A stretch of 19,722 bases of DNA from an uncultured Oscillospiraceae bacterium (GTDB taxonomy: Bacteria > Bacillota > Clostridia > Oscillospirales > Oscillospiraceae): NCBI GenBank assembly GCA_937915075.1, contig CALDMA010000232.1, positions 1-19,722 of the forward strand, written 5' to 3'. The notes beneath the pieces were generated by a model, which was not told where the DNA came from, ran no database searches, and saw nothing but the letters and a program-made list of their open reading frames with translations. Numbering within the stretch: the stretch's first letter is position 1; each line of letters begins with the position of its first letter. This document shows, piece after piece, positions 1 to 6,909 of the stretch. The position numbers and the translations under genes were made by a program.

Positions 1-2
1 AA

Positions 3-53
3 ATTGGCGATTTCCGCCCGGCCCGGAATGGCTAATTCCGCCCGGCGCTAACA
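3..53. repeat. Tandem 24-bp-spaced repeat, possible insertion-sequence end
   Basis: Two related 20-base units, at 3-22 and 27-46, match at 17 of 20 positions and share TTCCGCCCGGC at their ends. They are spaced 24 bases apart. The stretch then runs into GCTAACA (47-53), so read leftwards it begins TGTTAGC. Tandem transposase-binding repeats just inside a TG...CA terminus are typical of IS21-family elements. The rest of any such element lies outside the window, so this is an inference from layout only. Confidence 0.35.
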
Positions 54-135
54 CAAAATTACACACAAAAAACGCACAGGCCGAAAAAAGCTGATGGAAA
101 ACACCCCATGATATGCCGAAAATCGGAGGTATATC

Positions 136-932
136 ATGGCAAATATTCGCGCAGTTGAGAAAAACGGGAAAATTTTTCTGTACCGCTTTACCGCCTGTCT
201 TGGCAAGGACGAAAACGGCCGGCAAATCAGACGATACCGAACATGGCAGGTACCGCAAGGCTTATCTTCAGTCCGTGCAGAAAGAGCTGCACAGCGAGCC
301 GCAGACGAATGGGAGGAGAATCTGAAATTCGGACCGCTTGAAGCAGAAGCTCCCATTGCCGCTCCCATACCTCGCTATGATTTTACGGATTTCGTCAACA
401 ATGTCTGGCTGCCGCTGCAGGTGCAAAATGGGAGCAATAAACCAGTCACCGTCTCGTTCTATCGGAACAACACCAAACGGCTGACTGAGTATTTCAAAGG
501 ACGCTCCATGCAGGAAATCACAGCGATAGACATTCAGCGGTATCTGACCTATCTCCGCACGGAATACAGGAGCACAAGGGGAAAGTCTCTCGCGGCAAAG
601 ACGGTCTGCCATCTCTACGCGACGTTGGGGCTGATATTCAACTACGCCGAAAGGCAGGAGGTCATCAGCAAAAATCCCTTGCGTCAAGTCGAAGCGCCAA
701 GAAAGGAGAGAAAGCCTGTCGATGCGTTGGACGATGAAGAAGCCGTAAGATTTTCCACCTGCTCCCGACGCTACCACTCGATTTTCACTGTATGCTGATG
801 TTTTTTGTTATGACCGGTTTGCGTCGCAGCGAATTGGTCGGCTTGAAGTGGGAGGACATCGACGAAAACGCCTCGACCATGAGCATAAAGCGCGGGGCGG
901 TCTACACAGCTGAAAGCGGTATCTATGTTAAC
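136..932 (+). pseudogene. Tyrosine site-specific integrase, frameshifted and 3'-truncated
   Basis: This is the remnant of a phage or conjugative-element integrase. A good ribosome site (GGAGG, 6 bases before the ATG) precedes the start. The N-terminal half has an Arm-type DNA-binding start (MANIRAVEKNGKIFLYRF) and a SAM-like core-binding domain at roughly residues 60-175. The frame breaks near 751-754: restoring one T in the T run would give FFHLLPTLPLDFHCMLMFF, which joins the catalytic-domain start TGLRRSELVGLKWEDID containing the first catalytic Arg. Similarity ends around 932 after GIYVN. The catalytic Lys, HxxR, His/Trp and Tyr are all absent, so the gene cannot be active. Base composition is visibly less GC-rich than the genes to its right, as expected of imported DNA. 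The frameshift could be a sequencing error, but the 3' loss could not. Confidence 0.85.
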
Positions 933-964
933 GGGCTTTTGCCGCGCAAAAATAAGGACTTCCG

Positions 965-988
965 CTTTTGGGAAAGCTGTGGTATAAT
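965..988 (+). promoter_or_regulatory. Extended -10 promoter for the dusB operon
   Basis: TATAAT lies at 983-988, directly preceded by TGG, which makes an extended -10 element. A -35 hexamer is not convincing at the usual distance. The site lies just past the end of the integrase remnant and about 38 bases before the dusB start, so it is probably the native operon promoter, left intact by the insertion. Confidence 0.6.
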
Positions 989-1025
989 TTTCTTCTATGA
1001 AAACACGGTGAAGGAGGGAACGTCC

Positions 1026-1997
1026 ATGCGCATCGGTACGGTGGAGATCAACTCGCAGCTCGCGCTCGCGCCGATGGCGGGCGTGACCGACGCGGCCTTC
1101 CGCGAGCTGTGCGCGTCCCTCGGCGCGGGGCTGACGTGTACGGAGCTCGTGAGCTCGAAGGCGCTGTGCTATCAGGATAAAAAGAGCCGCACGCTGCTCG
1201 CGCCCTTTCCGGGCGAGCACCCGATGCAGGCGCAGATCTTCGGCAGCGACCCGGTCTGCATGGCCGAGGCGGCGCAGATCGCCATTGAGGCGAGCGGCGC
1301 GGACATTCTGGACATCAACATGGGCTGTCCGGTCGGCAAGATCGTCAACAACGGCGACGGCTCGGCGCTGATGCGCGACCCCGAAAAGGCGGCGCGTATC
1401 GCCGAGGCGGTGGTCAGGGCGGTAAAGGTTCCGGTCACGGTGAAGATGCGCCGCGGCTGGGACAAGGGCAGCATCAACGCGCCGGAGCTGGCCGCGCTGC
1501 TCGAGTCCGCCGGCGTCGCGGGCATCACCGTCCACGGGCGCACCCGCGTGCAGATGTACGGCGGGCAGGCGGACTGGTCGACCATCCGCGAGGTGAAGGA
1601 AGCGGTGAACATTCCCGTTATCGCCAACGGCGATGTTTTTACCCCGGAAAATGCGATAAAAGCTCTGAAGCTCACCGGCGCGGACGCGGTGATGATCGGG
1701 CGCGGCTGCTTCGGCAATCCGTGGCTCTTTCAGCAGTGCAGGGCCGCGCTCGCGGGCGAGCCGATCCCGCCGCTGCCGCCGCTTGCCGAGCGCTGCGACG
1801 CGCTGGTGCGCCAGATCGAGCGCAGCGCGGAATTCCGCAATGAAAAGGTCGCGCTGCTCGAGGCGCGGCGGCACTACTGCTGGTATCTCAAGGGCGTGAA
1901 ATACGCCAACTACTATAAAGACCAGATCAACCGCATGGAGACGCTTGAGGATCTTTACCGCGTCACGGCGGGCATCAAGCGCGATCTGAGCGACTGA
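1026..1997 (+). CDS. dusB: tRNA-dihydrouridine synthase DusB
   Basis: This FMN-dependent cytosolic enzyme reduces uridines in the tRNA D-loop to dihydrouridine. The 323-residue protein has the TIM-barrel start LALAPMAGVTDAAFRELC (FMN binding), the catalytic motif NMGCP with Cys101, the phosphate/FMN segments GITVHGRTR and IPVIANGDV, and MIGRGCFGNPWLF near residue 230. The length is normal for the family. The ATG at 1026 is chosen because AAGGAGGG ends about 8 bases before it and the protein then begins like other DusB proteins. The same frame is open upstream to 792 through the integrase remnant, but that extension is not DusB-like. It is the first gene of an apparent five-gene operon, 15 bases ahead of the sigma factor. 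Confidence 0.95.
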   Translation: MRIGTVEINSQLALAPMAGVTDAAFRELCASLGAGLTCTELVSSKALCYQDKKSRTLLAPFPGEHPMQAQIFGSDPVCMAEAAQIAIEASGADILDINMGCPVGKIVNNGDGSALMRDPEKAARIAEAVVRAVKVPVTVKMRRGWDKGSINAPELAALLESAGVAGITVHGRTRVQMYGGQADWSTIREVKEAVNIPVIANGDVFTPENAIKALKLTGADAVMIGRGCFGNPWLFQQCRAALAGEPIPPLPPLAERCDALVRQIERSAEFRNEKVALLEARRHYCWYLKGVKYANYYKDQINRMETLEDLYRVTAGIKRDLSD

Positions 1998-2012
1998 ACC
2001 TACGGAGCGGAC

Positions 2013-2633
2013 ATGAACGAAAGTGAACTGATCCAAGCCGCGCGAGGCGGCGACGAGGCAGCCTTTGAACAGCTCGTCCGGCTGCATGAAAAGAAAATAT
2101 ACAACCTCTGCCTGCGCATGTGCGGCAGCAGCGAGGACGCGGCGGAGGCCGCGCAGGATACCTTCCTCGCCCTCTGGCGGGGACTGGAGGGCTTCCGCGA
2201 GGACGCAGCGCTGTCCACCTGGCTCTACCGTCTGGCGAGCAACGCCTGCATCGACCTGCTGCGGCGCAACAAGCGCGCGGTGGACGGCGTATCGCTCGAC
2301 GACGAGGATGTACACCTCGAGGTGCGCGACCGCGCGCCCACGCCGGAGGAGCACGTCGAGGGTCGGGAGACGCAGCGGCTGGTGCGCGAGGGGCTTGCCG
2401 CCCTGCCGGAGGATTACCGGCGCGTGCTCGTGCTGCGCGAGCTGCACCAGCTCAGCTACGCGGAGATCTGCGAGGTCACGGAGCTGGAGCTCGGCACGGT
2501 GAAAAGCCGCATCAACCGCGCGCGGCTGCTGCTGCGAAATTATTTGGCGGCAGACGGGAACTTTTTTGAAAAGCCAGCGTCAAAGGTTACAGAATGTAAT
2601 CAGACTGTCGGAGGGGAGAGGAACGCAATATGA
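2013..2633 (+). CDS. ECF RNA polymerase sigma factor (sigma-70 family, RpoE/SigW-like)
   Basis: This extracytoplasmic-function sigma factor directs RNA polymerase to a stress regulon. Residues 10-85 form region 2 (QDTFLALWRGLEGFREDAALSTWLYRLA, including the -10-recognition helix). Residues about 130-180 form region 4 with LPEDYRRVLVLREL and the helix-turn-helix LSYAEICEVTELELGTVKSR. Regions 1.1 and 3 are missing, as in all ECF factors. A tail of about 28 residues follows region 4. It overlaps the next gene by ATGA (2630-2633), and that gene encodes a zinc-finger anti-sigma factor, the usual partner. The stimulus cannot be read from sequence; the membrane-anchored partner and the adjacent lspA suggest an envelope signal. 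Confidence 0.93.
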   Translation: MNESELIQAARGGDEAAFEQLVRLHEKKIYNLCLRMCGSSEDAAEAAQDTFLALWRGLEGFREDAALSTWLYRLASNACIDLLRRNKRAVDGVSLDDEDVHLEVRDRAPTPEEHVEGRETQRLVREGLAALPEDYRRVLVLRELHQLSYAEICEVTELELGTVKSRINRARLLLRNYLAADGNFFEKPASKVTECNQTVGGERNAI

Positions 2634-3493
2634 AGAATTGTGAAGAATTTGCGCCGCTGCTCTCGGCCTTTGTTGACGGAGAGCTGACGGAGGAGGAGCG
2701 CGCGGAGGTGCTCGCTCATGTGAGCGAATGCGAGGAATGCGGAAGGCTGCTCGGCGAGCTGACGGCCCTGCACGCCGCCCTCGGCGAGCTGGAGGACGAG
2801 GACGTGCCCGCGGGCTTCACGGAGGGCGTGATGGCAGCGGTGCGCGCGGAAAAGGCGGCGGCGAAGCCGCAGGCGAAAAAGCGGAGCGCATGGCGGCGGT
2901 GGATGCCGATGGCGGCCTGCGCGGCGATCATCGCGCTCGCGGCGGCGGTAACGATCCCGCAGATGGATCAGAAAACGGGCTCGGACAGTGCCGCGCCCGC
3001 CGCGCCGGAGAACGCGCAGATGTACGCGGCGGATACCTTCGATGCGACGGCCGACGCTTCGGCGCCCGATGCCGAGGAGGAGCCTGCCGAGCAGCGCTGC
3101 GAAACGGTGCAGTCCAGCCCCTACTACGCCGCGCTCGACAGTTCGACAACAGGCTCCGGCATGGCCAAGACCGCGGACGGTCAGGAAACCGAATACGGCT
3201 GCGAGACGGCTGCCATCGGCGAGAGCGGCGAGGAGGGCAGCCTGCTTGCCGCATGGTACGGTCCTGTGGTGCTTGAGCTGTACGGCGCGGGCGCGACGGA
3301 CTATGTGACGGAAAACGGCGGCGTGAAGGCCGACGACGCGGGCGCCTACTATGTCCCCATCGGTGCGCTGCGCGAATTGCCGGAGAACCTTGCCATGACG
3401 GACGCACAGGCAGAAACGCTCGCACTTGCCCCCGCGGACGCGGAGTGGGTGATCGTCTGCCCCGATGACGACAGCGAGGCGCCGCAGCCATGA
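2630..3493 (+). CDS. Membrane-anchored zf-HC2 anti-sigma factor
   Basis: It probably holds the ECF sigma factor inactive at the membrane. The N-terminal 45 residues carry the zinc-binding anti-sigma signature HVSECEEC (HxxxCxxC) after CEEFAPLLSAFVDGELTEEE. A single membrane segment follows at about residues 90-112 (AACAAIIALAAAVTIP), preceded by basic residues (KKRSAWRRW), so the zinc finger is inside and about 175 residues are outside. The outer part is rich in Ala, Glu, Asp and Ser and I recognise no domain in it. The gene overlaps both neighbours by ATGA, with the sigma gene at 2630 and lspA at 3490, so all three are probably translationally coupled. Release would normally be by regulated proteolysis, which is inferred from the family. 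Confidence 0.88.
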   Translation: MKNCEEFAPLLSAFVDGELTEEERAEVLAHVSECEECGRLLGELTALHAALGELEDEDVPAGFTEGVMAAVRAEKAAAKPQAKKRSAWRRWMPMAACAAIIALAAAVTIPQMDQKTGSDSAAPAAPENAQMYAADTFDATADASAPDAEEEPAEQRCETVQSSPYYAALDSSTTGSGMAKTADGQETEYGCETAAIGESGEEGSLLAAWYGPVVLELYGAGATDYVTENGGVKADDAGAYYVPIGALRELPENLAMTDAQAETLALAPADAEWVIVCPDDDSEAPQP

Positions 3494-4002
3494 AGAAGCG
3501 TTCGCTGTGGCTCTGTCCCTTGGCCATCGCGGCCATCGTCGCGCTGGACCAGTGGGTGAAGGCCTATATCGTGGCGCATTTCGCCGTGGGCGAGAGCGCG
3601 GAGTTTATCCCGCGGCTGCTGCGGCTGCACTATGTGCGCAATTTCGGCGCGGCGTGGTCGAGCTTTTCCGGTGAGCGCTGGCTGCTCATCGGCGTGACGG
3701 GCGTGGGGATGCTCGCGCTCGCGTGGCTGCTCGCGCGGATCGTGCGGCACCCGCTCGGCGTGTGGTCGCTGACCGCCGTGATCGGCGGCGGCGTGGGCAA
3801 TCTCATTGACCGCGTCCGCCTCGGTTATGTGGTGGATATGCTCGACTGCGCGTTCATCGAGTTTCCGGTTTTCAACGTTGCGGACTGCTTTGTGGTCTGC
3901 GGCACCGCCGCGGCGCTCGTTTACTACATTTGGATCTACCCGAACACCGACGCAAAGAATTGGGAGAAGGACCATGGGACCGATCCTGCTCAGGGTAAGT
4001 GA
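3490..4002 (+). CDS. lspA: Lipoprotein signal peptidase (signal peptidase II)
   Basis: This membrane aspartyl protease removes signal peptides from lipid-modified prolipoproteins. The 170 residues contain four hydrophobic segments and the family blocks in order: DQWVKAYI (residues 20-27), VRNFGAAWS (49-57), GNLIDRVRLGYVVDML (103-118) and FPVFNVAD (125-132). The catalytic Asp pair should be Asp116 and Asp132. A Trp stands where most homologues have Phe in the NxGAAF block. The start overlaps the anti-sigma stop (ATGA), and the end overlaps the pseudouridine synthase start by 29 bases. Placing lspA directly behind a sigma/anti-sigma pair may link lipoprotein maturation to envelope stress. Confidence 0.95.
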   Translation: MKKRSLWLCPLAIAAIVALDQWVKAYIVAHFAVGESAEFIPRLLRLHYVRNFGAAWSSFSGERWLLIGVTGVGMLALAWLLARIVRHPLGVWSLTAVIGGGVGNLIDRVRLGYVVDMLDCAFIEFPVFNVADCFVVCGTAAALVYYIWIYPNTDAKNWEKDHGTDPAQGK

Positions 4003-4885
4003 AGAAAACAGAAATCAAAGGCTCGACGCATTTCTTGCGTCGAGCCTTGACGGCTTGACCCGCTCGCAGGCGACGCGGCTCATTGAGAGCGGCGAGGTCG
4101 CGGTGAACGGAAAGACCGTCAGCAAAAGCTATAAGCTCGCGGGCGGCGAGGCCGTCGCCGTAACGCTGCCCGAACCGGAGCCGGTCGAGGCCGTGCCGCA
4201 GGACATTCCGCTCGACGTGGTGTACGAGGACGCGGACGTGATCGTGGTCAACAAGCCCAGCGGCATGGTCGTTCACCCCGCGCCGGGGCACCCGGACGGC
4301 ACGCTCGTCAACGCGCTGCTGTACCATTGTGCGGGAACGCTCTCGGGCATCGGCGGCGCGCTGCGTCCGGGCATCGTCCACCGCATCGACCGCGACACGA
4401 GCGGTCTCATCATCGCGGCGAAGAACGACGCGGCGCACCAATATCTCTCCGCGCAGCTCGCCGACCACACGCTCGCACGCACCTACGAGTGCATCGTTGT
4501 GGGCAAGCTGCGCGAGGATCGCGGCACGGTGGACGCGCCCATCGCGCGCCACCCGACCGACCGCAAGCGCATGGCGGTGGTCGCCGGCGGACGCGAGGCG
4601 GTCACGCATTGGGAGGTCATCGCCCGCTATCCGGGCTATACCCACGTCCGCTGCCGGCTCGAAACGGGGCGCACGCACCAGATCCGCGTCCACATGGCCT
4701 ACATCGGGCATCCCATTCTCGGCGACACGGTGTACGGCGCAAAAAAGGAAGTCCCCGGCCTGACGGGGCAATGCCTGCACGCGGTCGGTCTGCGCTTTCT
4801 CCATCCGCGCACGCACGAGGTCGTGGAGCTTTCCTGTCCTCTGCCGGAGGAATTTACAAGGATGCTGCAAAAAATCGGGAAATAA
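3974..4885 (+). CDS. RluD-family large-subunit rRNA pseudouridine synthase
   Basis: It converts uridines in rRNA to pseudouridine. An S4 RNA-binding domain occupies about residues 14-62 (QRLDAFLASSLDGLTRSQATRLIESGEVAVNG). The catalytic domain follows with DVIVVNKPSGMVVHP, HRIDRDTSGL (catalytic Asp139), GRTHQIRVHMAYIGHPILGD and HAVGLRFLHP. The protein is 303 residues, usual for RluD/YlyB proteins. The ATG at 3974 is chosen because GGGAGAAGG sits just upstream and the frame before it is lspA in another phase. It overlaps lspA by 29 bases; in many Firmicutes this family also follows lspA. The exact target uridines cannot be read from sequence. An unusually stable hairpin lies inside codons 15-25. 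Confidence 0.93.
   Translation: MGPILLRVSEENRNQRLDAFLASSLDGLTRSQATRLIESGEVAVNGKTVSKSYKLAGGEAVAVTLPEPEPVEAVPQDIPLDVVYEDADVIVVNKPSGMVVHPAPGHPDGTLVNALLYHCAGTLSGIGGALRPGIVHRIDRDTSGLIIAAKNDAAHQYLSAQLADHTLARTYECIVVGKLREDRGTVDAPIARHPTDRKRMAVVAGGREAVTHWEVIARYPGYTHVRCRLETGRTHQIRVHMAYIGHPILGDTVYGAKKEVPGLTGQCLHAVGLRFLHPRTHEVVELSCPLPEEFTRMLQKIGK
4018..4048 (+). repeat. Perfect 13-bp inverted repeat inside the pseudouridine synthase gene
   Basis: AAGGCTCGACGCA (4018-4030) and TGCGTCGAGCCTT (4036-4048) are exact reverse complements around a 5-base loop. The hairpin begins 15 bases after the lspA stop and 44 bases after the start of the downstream gene. No T run follows, so it is not an ordinary intrinsic terminator. 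Confidence 0.85.
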
Positions 4886-4911
4886 ATTGCACGCGATACG
4901 GCACCAAACAG

Positions 4912-4956
4912 GGGGAGCGCTCTCTATGGCAGAGAACGCTCCCCTTTGCTGTTATT
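4912..4956 (+). terminator. Terminator between convergent operons
   Basis: A 14-bp stem with one mismatch (GGGGAGCGCTCTCT at 4912-4925 and AGAGAACGCTCCCC at 4931-4944) closes a 5-base loop. On the plus strand it is followed by TTTGCTGTTATTT. It ends the dusB operon. It may also help terminate the prmA transcript from the other side, where no clear T run follows. Confidence 0.75.
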
Positions 4957-5905
4957 TGCACAAATACGAGAACCAGCCCTCGCTCTCGCGGGCCTCCATG
5001 ATCGCCCAGCCCGCAAGACGCAGCGCGTCCGCGACCTCGACCGCGCGGTCGTCGATGATGCCGGAGCAGAGGAACCATCCGTCCTTTTTCAGCAGCGGCC
5101 GCACCTGCGGCGCGAGCGCGAGGATGACGTCCGCCACAATGTTCGCCACGACGATGTCATAGTCCCCGCCGAACTCGCGCGCGAGCCTTTTGTCGCTGAG
5201 CACGTCGCCCGCGCGGACGGTGTAGTGCTCCCGTCCGATGCCGTTGAGCGCGGCGTTTTCGTAGGCAACGCCCACGCACTTATCGTCGATGTCGCAGGCG
5301 AAGGCGTCCTCCGCGCCCAGCAGCAGTGCCGCGATGGAGAGGATGCCGCTGCCGCAGCCGAGGTCGAGCACCTTTTCGCCGCCGTGAATGTGCTTTTCGA
5401 GCGCCTGAAGGCACAGGCGTGTGGTCGCGTGGCTGCCCGTGCCGAAGGTCAGCCCGGGATTCAGGATGAGCTTCACGCGCTCCGTCGGCTTTGTCTGCTC
5501 CCACTCGGGAATGACCAGCAGGCGCTCGCCGATCTCCATGGGCTTATAGAACTGCTTCCAGTTGTTCTCCCAGTCGGCGTCCTCCACGTTTTCCATCGTG
5601 AGGAGCAGCGGCGCGTATTCGGGATGCTGCTTCTTGAGCGCCGAAAGCGCGATGCGGACCTGTGCCAGCGTGGAAAAGCCGGTCTCGCTCTCCTCAAGGT
5701 AGAAGGTCACGCGGCACTTGCCGTGCTTCTCCGCCAGCAGCTCGTCGTCCACATAGTCCCAATACTGGTGGTTGTTTTCGAGAAAGTCCTTGAAGTCCGC
5801 CTCGTCGTCGATGACGAGGCCCTCAACACCCTGCTCGCGCAGCAGCTCGCTGACCGGCTCCAGACCGGCGCGGGCGGTGTCGATGTGCAGCTCCAGCCAC
5901 TTCAT
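4952..5905 (-). CDS. prmA: Ribosomal protein L11 methyltransferase
   Basis: This SAM-dependent enzyme methylates ribosomal protein L11. The 317 residues comprise an N-terminal substrate-binding domain (MKWLELHIDTARAGLEPVSELL) and a Rossmann-type methyltransferase domain. Residues 149-162 (NPGLTFGTGSHATT) and 179-191 (VLDLGCGSGILSI) form the SAM pocket, and IVVANIVADVI is the downstream active-site segment. The length is normal for the family. The start at 5905 overlaps the degV stop as ATGA. There is no strong ribosome site, so translation is probably coupled to degV. The same frame stays open upstream to 6295, but that part is antisense-like shadow inside degV. Confidence 0.95.
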   Translation of the reverse strand: MKWLELHIDTARAGLEPVSELLREQGVEGLVIDDEADFKDFLENNHQYWDYVDDELLAEKHGKCRVTFYLEESETGFSTLAQVRIALSALKKQHPEYAPLLLTMENVEDADWENNWKQFYKPMEIGERLLVIPEWEQTKPTERVKLILNPGLTFGTGSHATTRLCLQALEKHIHGGEKVLDLGCGSGILSIAALLLGAEDAFACDIDDKCVGVAYENAALNGIGREHYTVRAGDVLSDKRLAREFGGDYDIVVANIVADVILALAPQVRPLLKKDGWFLCSGIIDDRAVEVADALRLAGWAIMEARESEGWFSYLCK

Positions 5906-6780
5906 CGCTGCGTGCCCACGAAGAACAGGCCCAGCGTGCCGCAGCCGGTGTGCGCGCCGATCACGGGGCCGATGAAGTCCGCGCGGACGTCCGTCACGCC
6001 GAAGCGCTCCTCCAGCATCTCCTTGACGTATGCCACGGAGTCGGGACAGTTGGCATGGCAGATGAACATGGGCTGGTTCTTGTCCGGCTCGACGCCCAGC
6101 TCCTCCACCTTGTCGACCAGCGCCTTGAGCGCGGCTTTGGTGCCGCGCGCCTTGCTCATGGGAATGAGCCTGCCCTCGCTGTCGGTATGCATAACGGGCT
6201 TGATGCCCAGCATCGTGCCGACGAAGGCCGCCGTGGCGCTCACGCGGCCGCCGCGCTTGAGGTGGTTGAGATCGTCCACGATGAACCAATGGCACTGGGT
6301 CTGAAGGATGCTCTTCACATACGCCGCCAGCGTCTCAATATCGGGGCTGCTCTTCCGGCGCTCCTGCACCGTGCGGTAGAGCAGCATCCCCTGTCCGCGC
6401 GAGGCGGAGAGGGAGTCGATGACGAGGATCTTCGCGTCGGGATACTCGCTTCTCAGGTCCTCCGCCGCGATGCAGGCAGACTGATAGGTGGTGGACAGCG
6501 CACTGGAGAAGCAGATGCACAGGATATCCTTGCCCGCGTCGAGCGCCCTGCGCATCGCCTCGTCAAACTGACCGACGTTGGCGGCGGCGGTGGTGCTGTT
6601 CTCGCCCGCGGCGATCTTCGCAAAAAATTCCTCGGGGGACATATCGGCATGGTCGGGCGTATTGAGATAGGTTTTGCCCTCGATCGTAAAGGAAAGCGGC
6701 AGAACGGTAAGTCCGAGCTCGTCGACCTCCTGCCGGTTCAGGTCGCAGCAGCTGTCGGTCATGATAATATAGTCACGCAT
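5902..6780 (-). CDS. DegV-family fatty-acid-binding protein
   Basis: DegV/FakB-type proteins bind a fatty acid and, in many Gram-positives, present it to the kinase FakA for phosphorylation. The 292 residues start MRDYIIMTDSCCDLNRQEV, typical of the family. They carry the lipid-contact segments GENSTTAAANVGQF and CFSSALSTTYQSA (about residues 59-72 and 90-102), the block LNHLKRGGRVSATAAFVGTML (within about 170-190) and a C-terminal GPVIGAHTGCGTLGLFF. AAAGGA stands before the ATG. Its only partner here is prmA, overlapping by ATGA. No fatty-acid kinase gene is nearby, so the specific lipid partner is unknown. Confidence 0.93.
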   Translation of the reverse strand: MRDYIIMTDSCCDLNRQEVDELGLTVLPLSFTIEGKTYLNTPDHADMSPEEFFAKIAAGENSTTAAANVGQFDEAMRRALDAGKDILCICFSSALSTTYQSACIAAEDLRSEYPDAKILVIDSLSASRGQGMLLYRTVQERRKSSPDIETLAAYVKSILQTQCHWFIVDDLNHLKRGGRVSATAAFVGTMLGIKPVMHTDSEGRLIPMSKARGTKAALKALVDKVEELGVEPDKNQPMFICHANCPDSVAYVKEMLEERFGVTDVRADFIGPVIGAHTGCGTLGLFFVGTQR

Positions 6781-6793
6781 GGCGTTCCTTTCC

Positions 6794-6822
6794 GGGCCGC
6801 AGACAAGCGGCCCCTTTTGGGG
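6794..6822 (-). promoter_or_regulatory. Leader hairpins just before the degV ribosome site
   Basis: On the minus strand a 7-bp GC-only stem (GGGCCGC with GCGGCCC, 6-base loop, 6794-6813) lies immediately before the ribosome site. Its 5' arm overlaps a second possible stem, CCCC-AAAA-GGGG (6811-6822). The two cannot form at once. Whether they regulate anything is inference. Confidence 0.4.
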
Positions 6823-6852
6823 GATAGGATCAATTTTCCAGAGAATGGCAGT

Positions 6853-6881
6853 ATTGTAGCAGAACGTTAAGATAATATCAA
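6853..6881 (-). promoter_or_regulatory. Promoter for degV-prmA
   Basis: On the minus strand TTGATA (6876-6881) and TACAAT (6853-6858) are separated by 17 bases, a near-consensus sigma-A promoter. It lies 72 bases upstream of the degV start and just after mnmE. I see no terminator between mnmE and this promoter, so read-through from mnmE is also possible. Confidence 0.8.
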
Positions 6882-6909
6882 GAATTTTCTGTAAACAATG
6901 CGGTTTTTC

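Noticed and set aside
792..1025. Upstream start for dusB giving a 401-residue protein
   Set aside because: The extra part is integrase sequence, and a strong ribosome site and normal DusB N-terminus occur at 1026.
4952..6295. Extended 447-residue reading of prmA
   Set aside because: The first 130 codons overlap degV in another frame and are Arg/His-rich shadow; the PrmA N-terminus begins at 5905.
6794..6823. Plus-strand terminator from GGGCCGC...GCGGCCC followed by CTTTT
   Set aside because: No plus-strand gene or promoter leads into it; on the minus strand it lies between the degV promoter and start, so it is listed as a leader hairpin.
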